This document shows, piece by piece, positions 26,540 to 35,253 of a stretch of 64,000 nt of DNA (positions are counted from its first letter, which is position 1; each line of letters opens with the position of its first letter). The notes under the pieces were generated by a model. That model was not told where the DNA came from. It saw only the letters and a list, made by a program, of their open reading frames with translations, and made no database searches. The stretch spans positions 62,001 to 126,000 of the forward strand of contig NZ_CP035936.1 in assembly GCF_003024525.3 (NCBI RefSeq), in the 5' to 3' direction. Source of the DNA: Acinetobacter cumulans. Lineage in GTDB: Bacteria; Pseudomonadota; Gammaproteobacteria; Pseudomonadales; Moraxellaceae. The position numbers and the translations under genes are program-made.

Positions 26540-27904
26540 GTGAGTACTTTGAATAACGAATCTTCACAACTGCAGCGCGGCTTAAAAAACCGTCATATCC
26601 AGCTCATCGCGATGGGCGGAGCGATCGGTACAGGCCTATTCTTGGGTTCAGCCCAGGTCATTCAATCTGCAGGACCCTCTATTATTTTAGGTTATGCCAT
26701 TGGCGGCCTGATCGCATTTTTAATTATGCGCCAACTCGGGGAAATGATTGTTCATGAACCTGTTGCGGGATCTTTCAGTCATTTTGCAAACAAATACTGG
26801 GGTAAATTTCCAGGCTTTTTAGCAGGTTGGAACTATTGGATTTTATATGTCCTAGTTGCCATGACTGAACTTACTGCTGTCGCTAAATATATTAATTATT
26901 GGTGGCCTCACATCCCTGCATGGTCTTCAGTTTTATTCTTTTTTATCGTGATTACTCTAGTCAATCTCGGCAATGTGAAGTTTTATGGTGAATCTGAATT
27001 TTGGCTATCAATTGTCAAAGTGACTGCTGTCGTTTCGATGATTCTATTCGGTTTGTATCTGCTCTTGACAGCAGATGCGGGTTCTACTGCGTCATTCTCT
27101 AATTTATGGAGTCATGGCGGATTCTTCCCGAATGGTTTTGATGGTCTCTTTTACATGCTGGCATTCTTAATGTTTGCCTTTGGTGGTATTGAACTAATTG
27201 GTATGGCCGCTGCAGAAGCAGAAAATCCAGAAAAAACCATTCCTAAAGCCATCAACCAAGTGGTTTTCCGAATTCTGATTTTCTATGTCGGCTCTCTAAC
27301 AATTCTCTTGTCTTTAGTGCCATGGAATCAATTAGATTTAGGTGGTCTAGATAAAAGTCCATTTGTAATGATTTTCAGTCAATTGGGCATTAACTGGGCA
27401 GCGCATTTACTTAATTTCATTATTTTAACTGCGGCACTTTCTGTATATAACAGTGGTATGTATGCCAATAGCCGAATGTTATTTGGTTTAGCGCAACAAG
27501 GAAATGCACCCAAAGTATTCTTAAAAGTAAACCGTCAAGGTGTGCCAATTCCAGCCGTGTTGTTCTCTGCACTGCTTATTTTTGGATGCGTACTTTTAAA
27601 CTACTTCGTCCCAGAAGATGCTTTAGGTCACTTAATTTACATCGTGGTAGGTGCATTAGTATTAAACTGGGCAATGATTTCATTGACTCACTTCAAATTC
27701 ATGCAACACATGAAAAAAATTGGTGAGAAAACAAAATTCCCTGCACTTTGGGCACCAGTAAGTAACTTTGTGGTTTTGTTGTTCATTGCGACCATTCTTT
27801 ACATTATGTGGACTCAAGGATTTAAAGAGTCTGTATACATGATTCCAGTTTGGATTCTGGTTATGTTTGGTTTATTTAAATCACTTAATAAATCAAAAGC
27901 ATAA
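26540..27904 (+). CDS. Amino acid permease (APC family, AroP/ProY/CycA-like)
   Basis: This 454-aa permease has twelve helices. The N-terminal LKNRHIQLIAMGGAIGTGLF is the hallmark of the amino acid transporter subfamily of APC, and FGGIELIGMAAAEAENPEKTIPKA is the conserved loop after helix 6. It imports an amino acid by proton symport. Sequence alone does not tell aromatic, proline or other substrates apart. The start is a GTG with only a weak ribosome site. Confidence 0.85.
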   Translation: MSTLNNESSQLQRGLKNRHIQLIAMGGAIGTGLFLGSAQVIQSAGPSIILGYAIGGLIAFLIMRQLGEMIVHEPVAGSFSHFANKYWGKFPGFLAGWNYWILYVLVAMTELTAVAKYINYWWPHIPAWSSVLFFFIVITLVNLGNVKFYGESEFWLSIVKVTAVVSMILFGLYLLLTADAGSTASFSNLWSHGGFFPNGFDGLFYMLAFLMFAFGGIELIGMAAAEAENPEKTIPKAINQVVFRILIFYVGSLTILLSLVPWNQLDLGGLDKSPFVMIFSQLGINWAAHLLNFIILTAALSVYNSGMYANSRMLFGLAQQGNAPKVFLKVNRQGVPIPAVLFSALLIFGCVLLNYFVPEDALGHLIYIVVGALVLNWAMISLTHFKFMQHMKKIGEKTKFPALWAPVSNFVVLLFIATILYIMWTQGFKESVYMIPVWILVMFGLFKSLNKSKA

Positions 27905-27925
27905 ATTACAGCGTTGCTTTAAAAT

Positions 27926-27955
27926 AAAAAGTTATTGTTTCGGCAATAACTTTTT
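27926..27955 (+). terminator. Terminator of the amino acid permease gene
   Basis: The 12-bp stem AAAAAGTTATTG / CAATAACTTTTT closes a TTTCGG loop and runs into a T9 tract. Confidence 0.92.
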
Positions 27956-27990
27956 TTTTATCTCAAATTAGAGTAAATTAAGCCGCACTT

Positions 27991-28066
27991 GCGCTCTTAG
28001 CTTAACTGGATAGAGCAGTTGCCTCCTAAGCGACCGGCGTGGGTTCAAGTCCCGCAGAGCGCACCA
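27991..28066 (+). tRNA. tRNA-Arg (anticodon CCT)
   Basis: This is a complete 76-nt cloverleaf with encoded CCA. The acceptor stem is GCGCTCT / AGAGCGC, the anticodon stem GTTGC / GCGAC closes the loop CTCCTAA (anticodon CCT, reading AGG), and the T-arm is GTGGG-TTCAAGT-CCCGC. It stands alone, and no integrase or duplicated 3' end is seen nearby. Confidence 0.96.
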
Positions 28067-28672
28067 TTTCCTCTTGTTCTAATCATTTGAAGCTATCTCA
28101 CTCAAATGTGATCAATGCGTTATTTTAAGAATCATAAATACATCCAAAAATTAATTTGCATTAAAGCTTCAATAAAGCCCCTGTTATATTTATTTCAGCA
28201 CAAGGCACACAATACATAGCGCTATGTAATTCAGCTCAAAGTGAAGTTAAAAGAACAAAATTTTCAATTAAATCAGCTGACACATCATGATGGTCTTTCC
28301 TTTCAACATCATCATATACACACTAAACAATACATCAGCCTATATTTATGTGACATGCAACACAATAAAAAAACTTAATATTTCAACTAATTAAATAAAA
28401 AATAATTTTTCAAACAGCTTATTTATTTATTATAGAACAATAGCTTAATTTAACCATTTTTTAAATTTTTAGAATATTAACTCTAATAGATCACAATTTA
28501 TTCGTTTTTTTATTTCTAGAGCATTTACTCTTATTTAATTTGTGCTATTTTTGTGACATGGAGTAAACAGCCAGGCAACATAAAAGCAGGAAAATCCTCC
28601 ATAAAATATAACAATCGTCACTTATAAAAATGCAGTAACCGAACGAATTTTCACCTCAAGGAAAGATGAAGA
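28067..28672. other. Long AT-rich region between tRNA-Arg and the first fadL-like gene
   Basis: No gene is seen. The last 160 bases contain the promoter/operator described at 28518-28551 and a 5' leader of about 115 nt with a small AGGA/TCCT hairpin. The first 400 bases show nothing I can name. Confidence 0.4.
28518..28551 (+). promoter_or_regulatory. Promoter and palindromic operator of fadL-like gene 1
   Basis: The imperfect palindrome AGAGC-ATTT-ACTCT (28518-28531) contains a -35-like TTTACT. Fourteen bases after the palindrome comes a -10-like TATTTT (28546-28551). The same arrangement precedes the two paralogues. Confidence 0.6.
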
Positions 28673-29920
28673 ATGAAATTGAAAACGCTATCTACAGCAG
28701 TACTACTTGCAACACTACCAACTGCGGGCGCATTTGCAGCAGCATTAGACCGTTCTGGCCAATCAATCTCAGCTTTTTTACAACCTGGCAACTATTTCGA
28801 AGCAGGTATTTCTGTACTTGACCCAACTGTTTCAGGTAAAGCAATTGCCAATGGATCTGGCATTGCAGATATGGCTGATGATTATTATTTCCCGAATGCC
28901 GCACTTAAACTACAGTTAACTGATAATATTTCTTTTGGTTTAATTTACGACCAACCTTTCGGCGCTTCAGCAACTTATGCTACAACTGATGCACCTTTAT
29001 CTGCAACAGGTGAAGGTTTATTCCATGGTGGCAATGGCGAAGCAACAACAGTGGATGTAAAAACTCAAAATATTTCAATGATTTTTGGCTATCAGCCAAC
29101 TGAAAACTTTAACTTTTATGCAGGCCCTGTTTACCAAACTGTAAAAGGTCACCTACAGCTACGTGGTCTTGCCTACAACGGAAAAACAGCTTTTGGTGCT
29201 TATAATGCCACAATGAAAGAAGATGGCGCTGTAGGCTGGTTAGCAGGTGCTGCTTACCAAATTCCAGATATCGCATTAAAAGCATCTGTTACGTACCGCT
29301 CTGAAATTGATCACAAAGTAGCAAGTGATGAAACCTTTGCCGCAACTTCTGCATTTGCTGGTTTAAATGTGGCACCAAATGGCAACACTGACATTACAAC
29401 ACCGCAATCTGTAAACTTAGATTTCCAAACTGGTATCATGGCTAATACAGTCGCATTTGCTAATTTGCGCTGGGTAAATTGGAAAGACTTTTCAATTCGC
29501 CCTTATAAATTTGACACAGCGTCTAAACTAGCTTCTGCTCAAGCTACAAATAATCTTTATACTAAAGGCTTCAACTTAGTTGACTACTCAGACGACCAAT
29601 ATAGTGCAACTGTAGGCGTAGGCCGTAAAGTCAATGAACAGTGGGCGGGTAACGTATCTGTAGGTTATGACACGGGTGCAGGCAATCCTGTGTCTACACT
29701 TGGCCCAACAGAAGGTTATTGGAATATTGGTCTAGGCCTTCAATTCAGCCCTGCACCTAATTACTTCATTGCGGGTGGTATAAAATACTTCTGGTTAGGC
29801 GATGCAACTGCTCGTTCAGGTGCTTACTCAATCCCTGGTAATGCTGAAAAAGCACAAGTTGCTAAATTTGAAGACAACAATGCTTGGGCATACGGCCTAA
29901 AAATGGGTTACCGCTTCTAA
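28673..29920 (+). CDS. FadL-family outer membrane long-chain fatty acid porin, paralogue 1
   Basis: This 415-aa protein has a signal peptide cleaved near AFA-A (about 20-23). The mature part is an OMPP1/FadL beta barrel that ends in the outer-membrane C-terminal pattern GLKMGYRF. It begins LDRSGQSISAFLQPGNYFEAG, and the barrel repeats include DIALKASVTYRSEIDH and GAGNPVSTLGPTEGYW. FadL proteins take up long-chain fatty acids or other hydrophobic compounds. It is the first of three tandem paralogues, each with its own promoter and terminator. The ligand is not known. A link to the nearby wax ester synthase is attractive but inferred. Confidence 0.88.
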   Translation: MKLKTLSTAVLLATLPTAGAFAAALDRSGQSISAFLQPGNYFEAGISVLDPTVSGKAIANGSGIADMADDYYFPNAALKLQLTDNISFGLIYDQPFGASATYATTDAPLSATGEGLFHGGNGEATTVDVKTQNISMIFGYQPTENFNFYAGPVYQTVKGHLQLRGLAYNGKTAFGAYNATMKEDGAVGWLAGAAYQIPDIALKASVTYRSEIDHKVASDETFAATSAFAGLNVAPNGNTDITTPQSVNLDFQTGIMANTVAFANLRWVNWKDFSIRPYKFDTASKLASAQATNNLYTKGFNLVDYSDDQYSATVGVGRKVNEQWAGNVSVGYDTGAGNPVSTLGPTEGYWNIGLGLQFSPAPNYFIAGGIKYFWLGDATARSGAYSIPGNAEKAQVAKFEDNNAWAYGLKMGYRF

Positions 29921-29934
29921 TTCATCTTCTATTT

Positions 29935-29966
29935 TTAAACGACTGCAGTACGCTGCAGTCGTTTAA
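29935..29966 (+). terminator. Terminator of fadL-like gene 1
   Basis: A perfect 14-bp stem (TTAAACGACTGCAG and its complement) with a TACG loop. The T-run is short, so termination may be partial. Confidence 0.7.
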
Positions 29967-30138
29967 CTTCTAATTGATCAAACTATAAGCAAACAGTTCA
30001 CCACCCTCCATACGCTAAAAATTAAAATAATTACTCTATTTTTTTATTCAAAATCATTTAGATAAGTTCACATAAATAGTATTTTTACTCTAGACAACCC
30101 TTTTCTATGCATGCATAAGTTCATTTTTAGAGCAAATC

Positions 30139-30172
30139 TGAGTATTTACTCATTTTTTTTATGTGTTACTTT
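30139..30172 (+). promoter_or_regulatory. Promoter and palindromic operator of fadL-like gene 2
   Basis: The perfect palindrome TGAGT-ATTT-ACTCA (30139-30152) overlaps a -35-like TTTACT. Fourteen bases after it is a -10-like TACTTT (30167-30172). The gene starts 43 bases further on. Confidence 0.62.
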
Positions 30173-30215
30173 TCCCTCATTGAACTTCTATGAAAAGTTA
30201 CAAACAGGGAAATGT

Positions 30216-31346
30216 ATGAAACTAAATCGCCTTAGCCTTGCTATTTTACTCACGGCTTTACCAACATCATCAATCTTTGCTGCTGGTTTAGATCGCTCTG
30301 GTCAATCTATTTCTGCCTTTTTGCAAAATGGAAATTATGCTGAAGCTGGGATTACAGTTATCGACCCAACCGTTAAAGGGCAAGATAATTTTCTTAAAAG
30401 TAATGTCTCAGATATGGCGGAAGACTACTACTTCCCTAGTGCAGCAGTAAAAGTACAACTAACAGATAAAATTTCGCTCGGTTTATTATATGACCAACCT
30501 TTTGGTGCAGATGCACAATACAGCATTGAAAATCAAATTTTTGAGCAAAATAACGAAGGTACTGCTGTAACTGTTAAAACAGAAAATATTACAGCTCTTA
30601 TTGGTTATCAACCAAATGAAAACTGGAATATCTATGCTGGTCCAGCATGGCAAACAGTGGAAGCAAATGTACGCTTACGTGGTAAAGTGTATGGTGGCTT
30701 AAATTATAATCTTGACATAGACACACAAGAGGCATGGGGATGGGTTGCAGGCTTCGCATACTCAATTCCAGATATTGCACTAAAAGCAGCATTAACCTAT
30801 CGTTCAGAAATAGAGCATGAAGCTACATCAAAAGAAAAATCATTGCTTACAGGTCTAAATACGGTTACAAATCCAATCAATGCAACAACCCCTCAGTCTG
30901 TCAATCTTGACCTTCAAACTGGTATTGCAGCTAATACAATTGCCTTTGCTAATATTCGATGGGTTGAATGGAGCCAATTTGCTATTACTCCAAAACACTT
31001 ACAAACAGCTTCTGGCGGTGCAAACCTTCTTGATTACTCGAAAGATCAATGGTCTGCGAATGTTGGTGTAGGTCGTAAGTTTAATGAAAAATGGTCAGGT
31101 TCAGCACTTGTAAGCTATGACACAGGCGCTGGCAATCCTGTAACCACACTTGGACCAACCGAAGGGTATTGGGGTGTAGGTTTAGGTGGTCAATATAGCC
31201 CTGAAGAAAACTATTTCATTCAAGCTGGCATTCGATATATGTGGCTAGGTGATGCAACAGCTAAAACAGGTACTACACCAAATGTAGGTAGCTTTTCAGA
31301 TAACAATGCTATCGCATACGGTCTAAAAATCGGTTACCGCTTCTAA
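30216..31346 (+). CDS. FadL-family outer membrane porin, paralogue 2
   Basis: The protein has 376 residues from ATG 30216, with AGGGA five bases upstream. The frame extends 35 codons further but would run through the promoter. The signal peptide ends at IFA-A (about 19-22). The barrel is like paralogue 1 (LDRSGQSISAFLQNGNYAEAG, GAGNPVTTLGPTEGYW, C-terminal GLKIGYRF). It is shorter by about 40 residues, mostly in extracellular-loop regions, which may alter the ligand. Confidence 0.87.
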   Translation: MKLNRLSLAILLTALPTSSIFAAGLDRSGQSISAFLQNGNYAEAGITVIDPTVKGQDNFLKSNVSDMAEDYYFPSAAVKVQLTDKISLGLLYDQPFGADAQYSIENQIFEQNNEGTAVTVKTENITALIGYQPNENWNIYAGPAWQTVEANVRLRGKVYGGLNYNLDIDTQEAWGWVAGFAYSIPDIALKAALTYRSEIEHEATSKEKSLLTGLNTVTNPINATTPQSVNLDLQTGIAANTIAFANIRWVEWSQFAITPKHLQTASGGANLLDYSKDQWSANVGVGRKFNEKWSGSALVSYDTGAGNPVTTLGPTEGYWGVGLGGQYSPEENYFIQAGIRYMWLGDATAKTGTTPNVGSFSDNNAIAYGLKIGYRF

Positions 31347-31363
31347 TTCGTATTGATTAAATA

Positions 31364-31387
31364 TAGCCCAATCAAATGATTGGGCTA
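31364..31387 (+). terminator. Terminator of fadL-like gene 2
   Basis: The 11-bp stem TAGCCCAATCA / TGATTGGGCTA has a 2-nt loop and is followed by TTCTTTTTT. Confidence 0.9.
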
Positions 31388-32053
31388 TTCTTTTTTATAT
31401 ATTGATTATTAGAACGACTAAACAATTCATTCGTTCCATATTTTAATCAATACTTAATCATATTTTAATCTGCTTAAATTGAGCTCATCAAATGATAGTA
31501 GCACAGTAAAATAATCTTTATATGCACGTCTAAAATTGCACAGCTTTCCACTTTTTCTCTAATATAAACACCAATATTATTAACAAACTTACTTTTATAT
31601 TAAAAACAGCAGCCATTAACAATTCCAAATTTACGGACTTATTCATTTATCAAAATAATAAATCCTACCTATTTAAATCGCTCTATCTATTAAAATATCT
31701 TAATAGTTTTAATTTAATACTTTCTTCGCTATTTAGATTACATTGTTAAAATTCCACTTCCCCACTACACCTAATATTTAAATCAATAATTTTTATACCC
31801 CCAACAACCCTTTAAAAAATTACAAAAACTCTAAAAATAAAATGTATTACCCTATTTTTTTAAAATATAAATGAGACATATTTCACATATTATTTTTTTT
31901 AATGCTTAAGAATTGATGTTTTTTACCCAATTGACTATAGCGTTTAATCTTATAAATATAGTATGTATTTTCATAATGTTAGTGATATTTTTTAGAGTAA
32001 AAGCACCAAAAAACCAAATATAAAAATCTATTTTTTGACCAAATATTAAATTT
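31388..32053. other. Long AT-rich gap upstream of fadL-like gene 3
   Basis: More than 650 bases of extremely AT-rich sequence without a credible reading frame. Poly-T runs and scattered AGAGT/ACTCT half-sites occur (for example AGAGTAAAA near 31994). It resembles decayed or regulatory DNA. I see no RNA gene in it. Confidence 0.4.
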
Positions 32054-32087
32054 AGAGTCTTTACTCTTTTTATATTTATGGTATTTT
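32054..32087 (+). promoter_or_regulatory. Promoter and palindromic operator of fadL-like gene 3
   Basis: The palindrome AGAGT-CTTT-ACTCT (32054-32067) contains TTTACT as -35, and TATTTT (32082-32087) follows 14 bases later. It is intact although the gene downstream carries a stop. Confidence 0.62.
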
Positions 32088-32171
32088 TCGCCTATAAGGT
32101 ATGAGTAAAATTAAAATGATTTCTCATATTTTTTAAAGCAATGAAGCGTTTATTTATACTTGGATAGTAAA

Positions 32172-33437
32172 ATGAATTTAAAAAAATTAACGAGCGCAAT
32201 AATTTGAGCAAGTCTACCAGCATCAAGTGTTTTTGCTGCAGCAATGGATCGTTCAGGGCAATCCATCCAAGCTTTTTTACAGCCAGGGAATTATTTTGAA
32301 GCTGGTATTTCAGTATTAGATGCTGATGTTTCTGGAACTATGAAGGAAGATGCAACTGGTCAGCTTAAAAACACACCATTAGGTGATATGGCGAACAGTT
32401 ATTACTTCCCTAATGCAGCCTTAAAATTTCAAATTAATGAACATTTTTCTGCTGGTTTAATTTATGACCAACCATTTGGTGCAGATGCAGAATACAAAGT
32501 GTCAGGGTATTGCTCTACTCCTTCTGCAAGTAAAGGCTGTAGTAATTCAAGTGGTGCCTTTAATAGTGCAACCGAAGGCACTAAAGTTGAAGTTAAATCA
32601 CAGAATTTATCTTTGATCGCTGGTTATCAACCCACTGAAAACTGGAATATTTATGGTGGTGCAGTTTATCAAACTGTAAAAGGCAATATTAAACTTGCAG
32701 GTAGCGAATATTCACTCTTCAGTGGCTATGGCGCAACGATTAAAGAAAACAGCGCTGCGGGTTGGCTAGCGGGTATTGCATATCAAATTCCAGAAATTGC
32801 ATTAAAAGCATCCGTAACTTATCGTTCAGAAATCGACCACTCAGTTAATGCGACAGAAGAATTTGGCGGATTACTTAACCTAAGTTTGTATAAGCCTGCA
32901 AAACGAACTAATGGAAAAACAGATATCACCACACCGCAGTCTGTAAATATTGATTTACAAAGCGGTATCATGGCAAATACTGTCGCATTTGCTCAGTTAC
33001 GTTGGGTGGACTGGTCTAATTTCAGTATTCGACCTCATCAATTTGGTGAAGCAACTCAAATATCGACTATTGCAGGAAGCACAGGAAAACCAACTGGTTT
33101 TGATTTAATCGCATACGATAAAGACCAAATTTCTGCAAATGTGGGTGTAGGTCGTAAATTTAATGACCAATGGGCTGGTACAGTCATGGTGGGTTGGGAT
33201 TCTGGTGCAGGTAATCCTGTTTCAACACTTGGACCAACAGATGGCTATTGGAGTGTAGGTTTAGGCGGCCAATTCAGCCCAACACCACAAAGCTTTATTC
33301 AAGCTGGCGTTAAATACTTTATGCTCGGCGATGCTAAATCACAAGTTGCGAGTGTATTTGGTTCAGATGAATATTCTGCCAACTTTAAAGACAATGATGC
33401 AATCGGTTATAGCTTGAAAATCGGTTACCGCTTCTAA
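32172..33437 (+). pseudogene. FadL-family porin, paralogue 3, with an in-frame stop in the signal peptide
   Basis: From ATG 32172 the frame reads MNLKKLTSAII, then TGA (32205-32207), then ASLPASSVFAA and an intact 390-residue FadL barrel (MDRSGQSIQAFLQPGNYFEAG to SLKIGYRF). Paralogues have leucine-type residues at this point, so one T to G change (TTA to TGA) would create the stop. The only downstream ATG (32244) lies after the cleavage site, so a protein started there would lack its export signal. The rest of the frame shows no decay, so the mutation is recent, or the stop is read through, or it is a sequence error. The extra loop contains a Cys pair (GYCSTPSASKGCS) absent from the paralogues. 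Confidence 0.82.
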
Positions 33438-33466
33438 TTGGCGTTACAAATTAGGATTAAACAAGA

Positions 33467-33487
33467 AAGGGCGCCATTGGCGCCCTT
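33467..33487 (+). terminator. Terminator between fadL-like gene 3 and thrH
   Basis: The stem AAGGGCGCC / GGCGCCCTT has a 3-nt loop between two convergent genes. Confidence 0.75.
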
Positions 33488-33522
33488 CTCTTATTGATTG
33501 CTAAATTCACAATCACATTTGA

Positions 33523-34140
33523 TTATTCAGGAATATCACGTACCGATGCTTCACGAATCGCTTGTTTTAATGCTGCATAACCATGAATTGGTGGGAATTG
33601 CGGGAATTCTGCAATAACGTTTGCAGGTGCATCAAACAAGAAACCTTTGTCTGCTTCGCCTAGCATCGTCGTATCATTATAAGAGTCACCAGCCGCAATC
33701 ACACGGAAGTTCAAACCATGTAATGCTTGTACTGCTTTACGTTTTTGATCAGGCTGACGCAGTTTATACGCAGTGATCATGCCATTTTCGTCAGTTTCTA
33801 ATTTATGACAGAAAATCGTTGGCCATCCCAATTGTTTCATTAATGGATGAGCAAATTCATAGAATGTGTCAGAAAGAATAATGAGTTGAAAATGCGTACG
33901 CACCCATTCTACAAACTCTTTCGCACCTTCAAATGGCCCCATATCTGCAATAACCGCTTGAATGTCGTTTAAACCTAAACCATGTTGTTTAAGAATGTTT
34001 AAACGTTGTGTCATTAGCACATCGTAGTCTGGGATATCACGTGTGGTCGCCTCAAGCTCCTTAATCCCTGTTTTTTTTGCAAAGTTAATCCAAATTTCTG
34101 GAACTAACACGCCCTCAAGATCTAGACATACGATTTCCAT
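33523..34140 (-). CDS. thrH: Phosphoserine phosphatase / homoserine phosphotransferase ThrH
   Basis: The protein has 205 residues from ATG 34140, with GGGAG seven bases upstream, the same length as Pseudomonas ThrH. This HAD enzyme has motif I CLDLEGVLVPE (about 5-15), where Glu replaces the usual second-position residue as in ThrH, motif II ILSDTFYEF, and motif IV AAGDSYNDTTMLGEA. It hydrolyses phosphoserine and can move the phosphate to homoserine, linking serine and threonine synthesis. Confidence 0.9.
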   Translation of the reverse strand: MEIVCLDLEGVLVPEIWINFAKKTGIKELEATTRDIPDYDVLMTQRLNILKQHGLGLNDIQAVIADMGPFEGAKEFVEWVRTHFQLIILSDTFYEFAHPLMKQLGWPTIFCHKLETDENGMITAYKLRQPDQKRKAVQALHGLNFRVIAAGDSYNDTTMLGEADKGFLFDAPANVIAEFPQFPPIHGYAALKQAIREASVRDIPE

Positions 34141-34351
34141 GGGTTCTCCCAAATGTCAGTGTTGTAAAAAGTTATTAAAAGTTGTATCTATCATAGCCGA
34201 TGTTTATATATGAACGCTCAGCTTTATTAATTCTATTTTTTTCATATCAATCTAATTTTTATTAATAAGTCATCTTTAGCATTTCTATTAAAATAGATGT
34301 GAAATAAATTAATATAGGTTTGCCGTTTCCAAGCCTATTGCCAGGACACAC

Positions 34352-35086
34352 ATGACTACAATCCCAAGTATTAATCTTGTAGATGCACTTGCATCTGAAT
34401 ATGCAGACAAATCTCCGTCTGAAATTATGAAACTTGCACTGAGCCAACAAGGCGAAATTGCGATTTCTTTTTCTGGTGCAGAAGATGTTGTTCTTATTGA
34501 TCTTGCATCTAATTTAGGTATTCCTTTTCGTGTCTTTAGCCTAGATACTGGTCGCTTACACCCAGAGACCTATCAATTTTTAGATACCGTGCGCAAACAC
34601 TATAAAATTGATATTGAAATTTGCTTCCCAGAGTCTGAAGCTGTACAAAAACTTGTGTCCGAAAAAGGCTTTTTCAGTTTTTATCAAGATGACCACAAAG
34701 AATGCTGTGGTATTCGTAAAGTACAGCCACTACGTAAAAAACTAGCAACTTTGGATGGTTGGATTACAGGTCAACGTAAAGACCAAAGTCCAGGTACGCG
34801 TAATGAAATTCCTGTGGTTCAAGCCGACCCTGGTTTTTCAGGTCCTGGCAAGCAACTCATCAAATATAACCCATTAGCTAACTGGTCTAGCGCAGATGTT
34901 TGGAATTATATCCGTCTCATGGAAATTCCATACAATCCATTGCATGAACGTGGCTTCACCTCCATTGGTTGTGAGCCTTGCACTCGCCCCGTTCTTCCAA
35001 ACCAACACGAACGTGAAGGTCGTTGGTGGTGGGAAGATGCCACGCATAAAGAATGCGGTTTGCATGCAGGCAATATGAAAAAATAA
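34352..35086 (+). CDS. cysH: Adenylylsulfate (APS) reductase, assimilatory CysH type
   Basis: This 244-aa PAPS-reductase-fold protein has the N-terminal nucleotide loop [11 protein letters not shown] (about 39-49) and [12 protein letters not shown]. It contains Cys118-Cys119 and Cys207-x2-Cys210, the four ligands of the [4Fe-4S] cluster that marks APS rather than PAPS reductases. The catalytic Cys235 lies in KECGLHAG. It reduces adenylylsulfate to sulfite with thioredoxin in assimilatory sulfate reduction. The gene stands alone with a strong terminator. Databases may label it phosphoadenylylsulfate reductase. Confidence 0.92.
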   Translation: MTTIPSINLVDALASEYADKSPSEIMKLALSQQGEIAISFSGAEDVVLIDLASNLGIPFRVFSLDTGRLHPETYQFLDTVRKHYKIDIEICFPESEAVQKLVSEKGFFSFYQDDHKECCGIRKVQPLRKKLATLDGWITGQRKDQSPGTRNEIPVVQADPGFSGPGKQLIKYNPLANWSSADVWNYIRLMEIPYNPLHERGFTSIGCEPCTRPVLPNQHEREGRWWWEDATHKECGLHAGNMKK

Positions 35087-35093
35087 GCCCATC

Positions 35094-35119
35094 AAAACCA
35101 CTGCCCATGCAGTGGTTTT
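35094..35119 (+). terminator. Terminator of cysH
   Basis: The 11-bp stem AAAACCACTGC / GCAGTGGTTTT has a CCAT loop and a T-run. Confidence 0.92.
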
Positions 35120-35253
35120 TTTCACCTTATAAATGCACAGAATTTCATTTTTTTTTAAGCTAAACCCGTTATACTGCATAAGAAATCATATAATTCTAAC
35201 AAGGTAACTCAGACAAGAGTTCCCATAGATATTGCAATGAGGCAATCACCCCT

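Noticed and set aside
27991..28066. tRNA-Arg as an island attachment site
   Set aside because: No integrase, no repeated tRNA 3' end and ordinary genes follow.
35206..35221. AACTC-N6-GAGTT upstream of atfA as a member of the FadL operator set
   Set aside because: The half-sites are in the opposite order (ACTC then GAGT), with different spacing and no matching -10.
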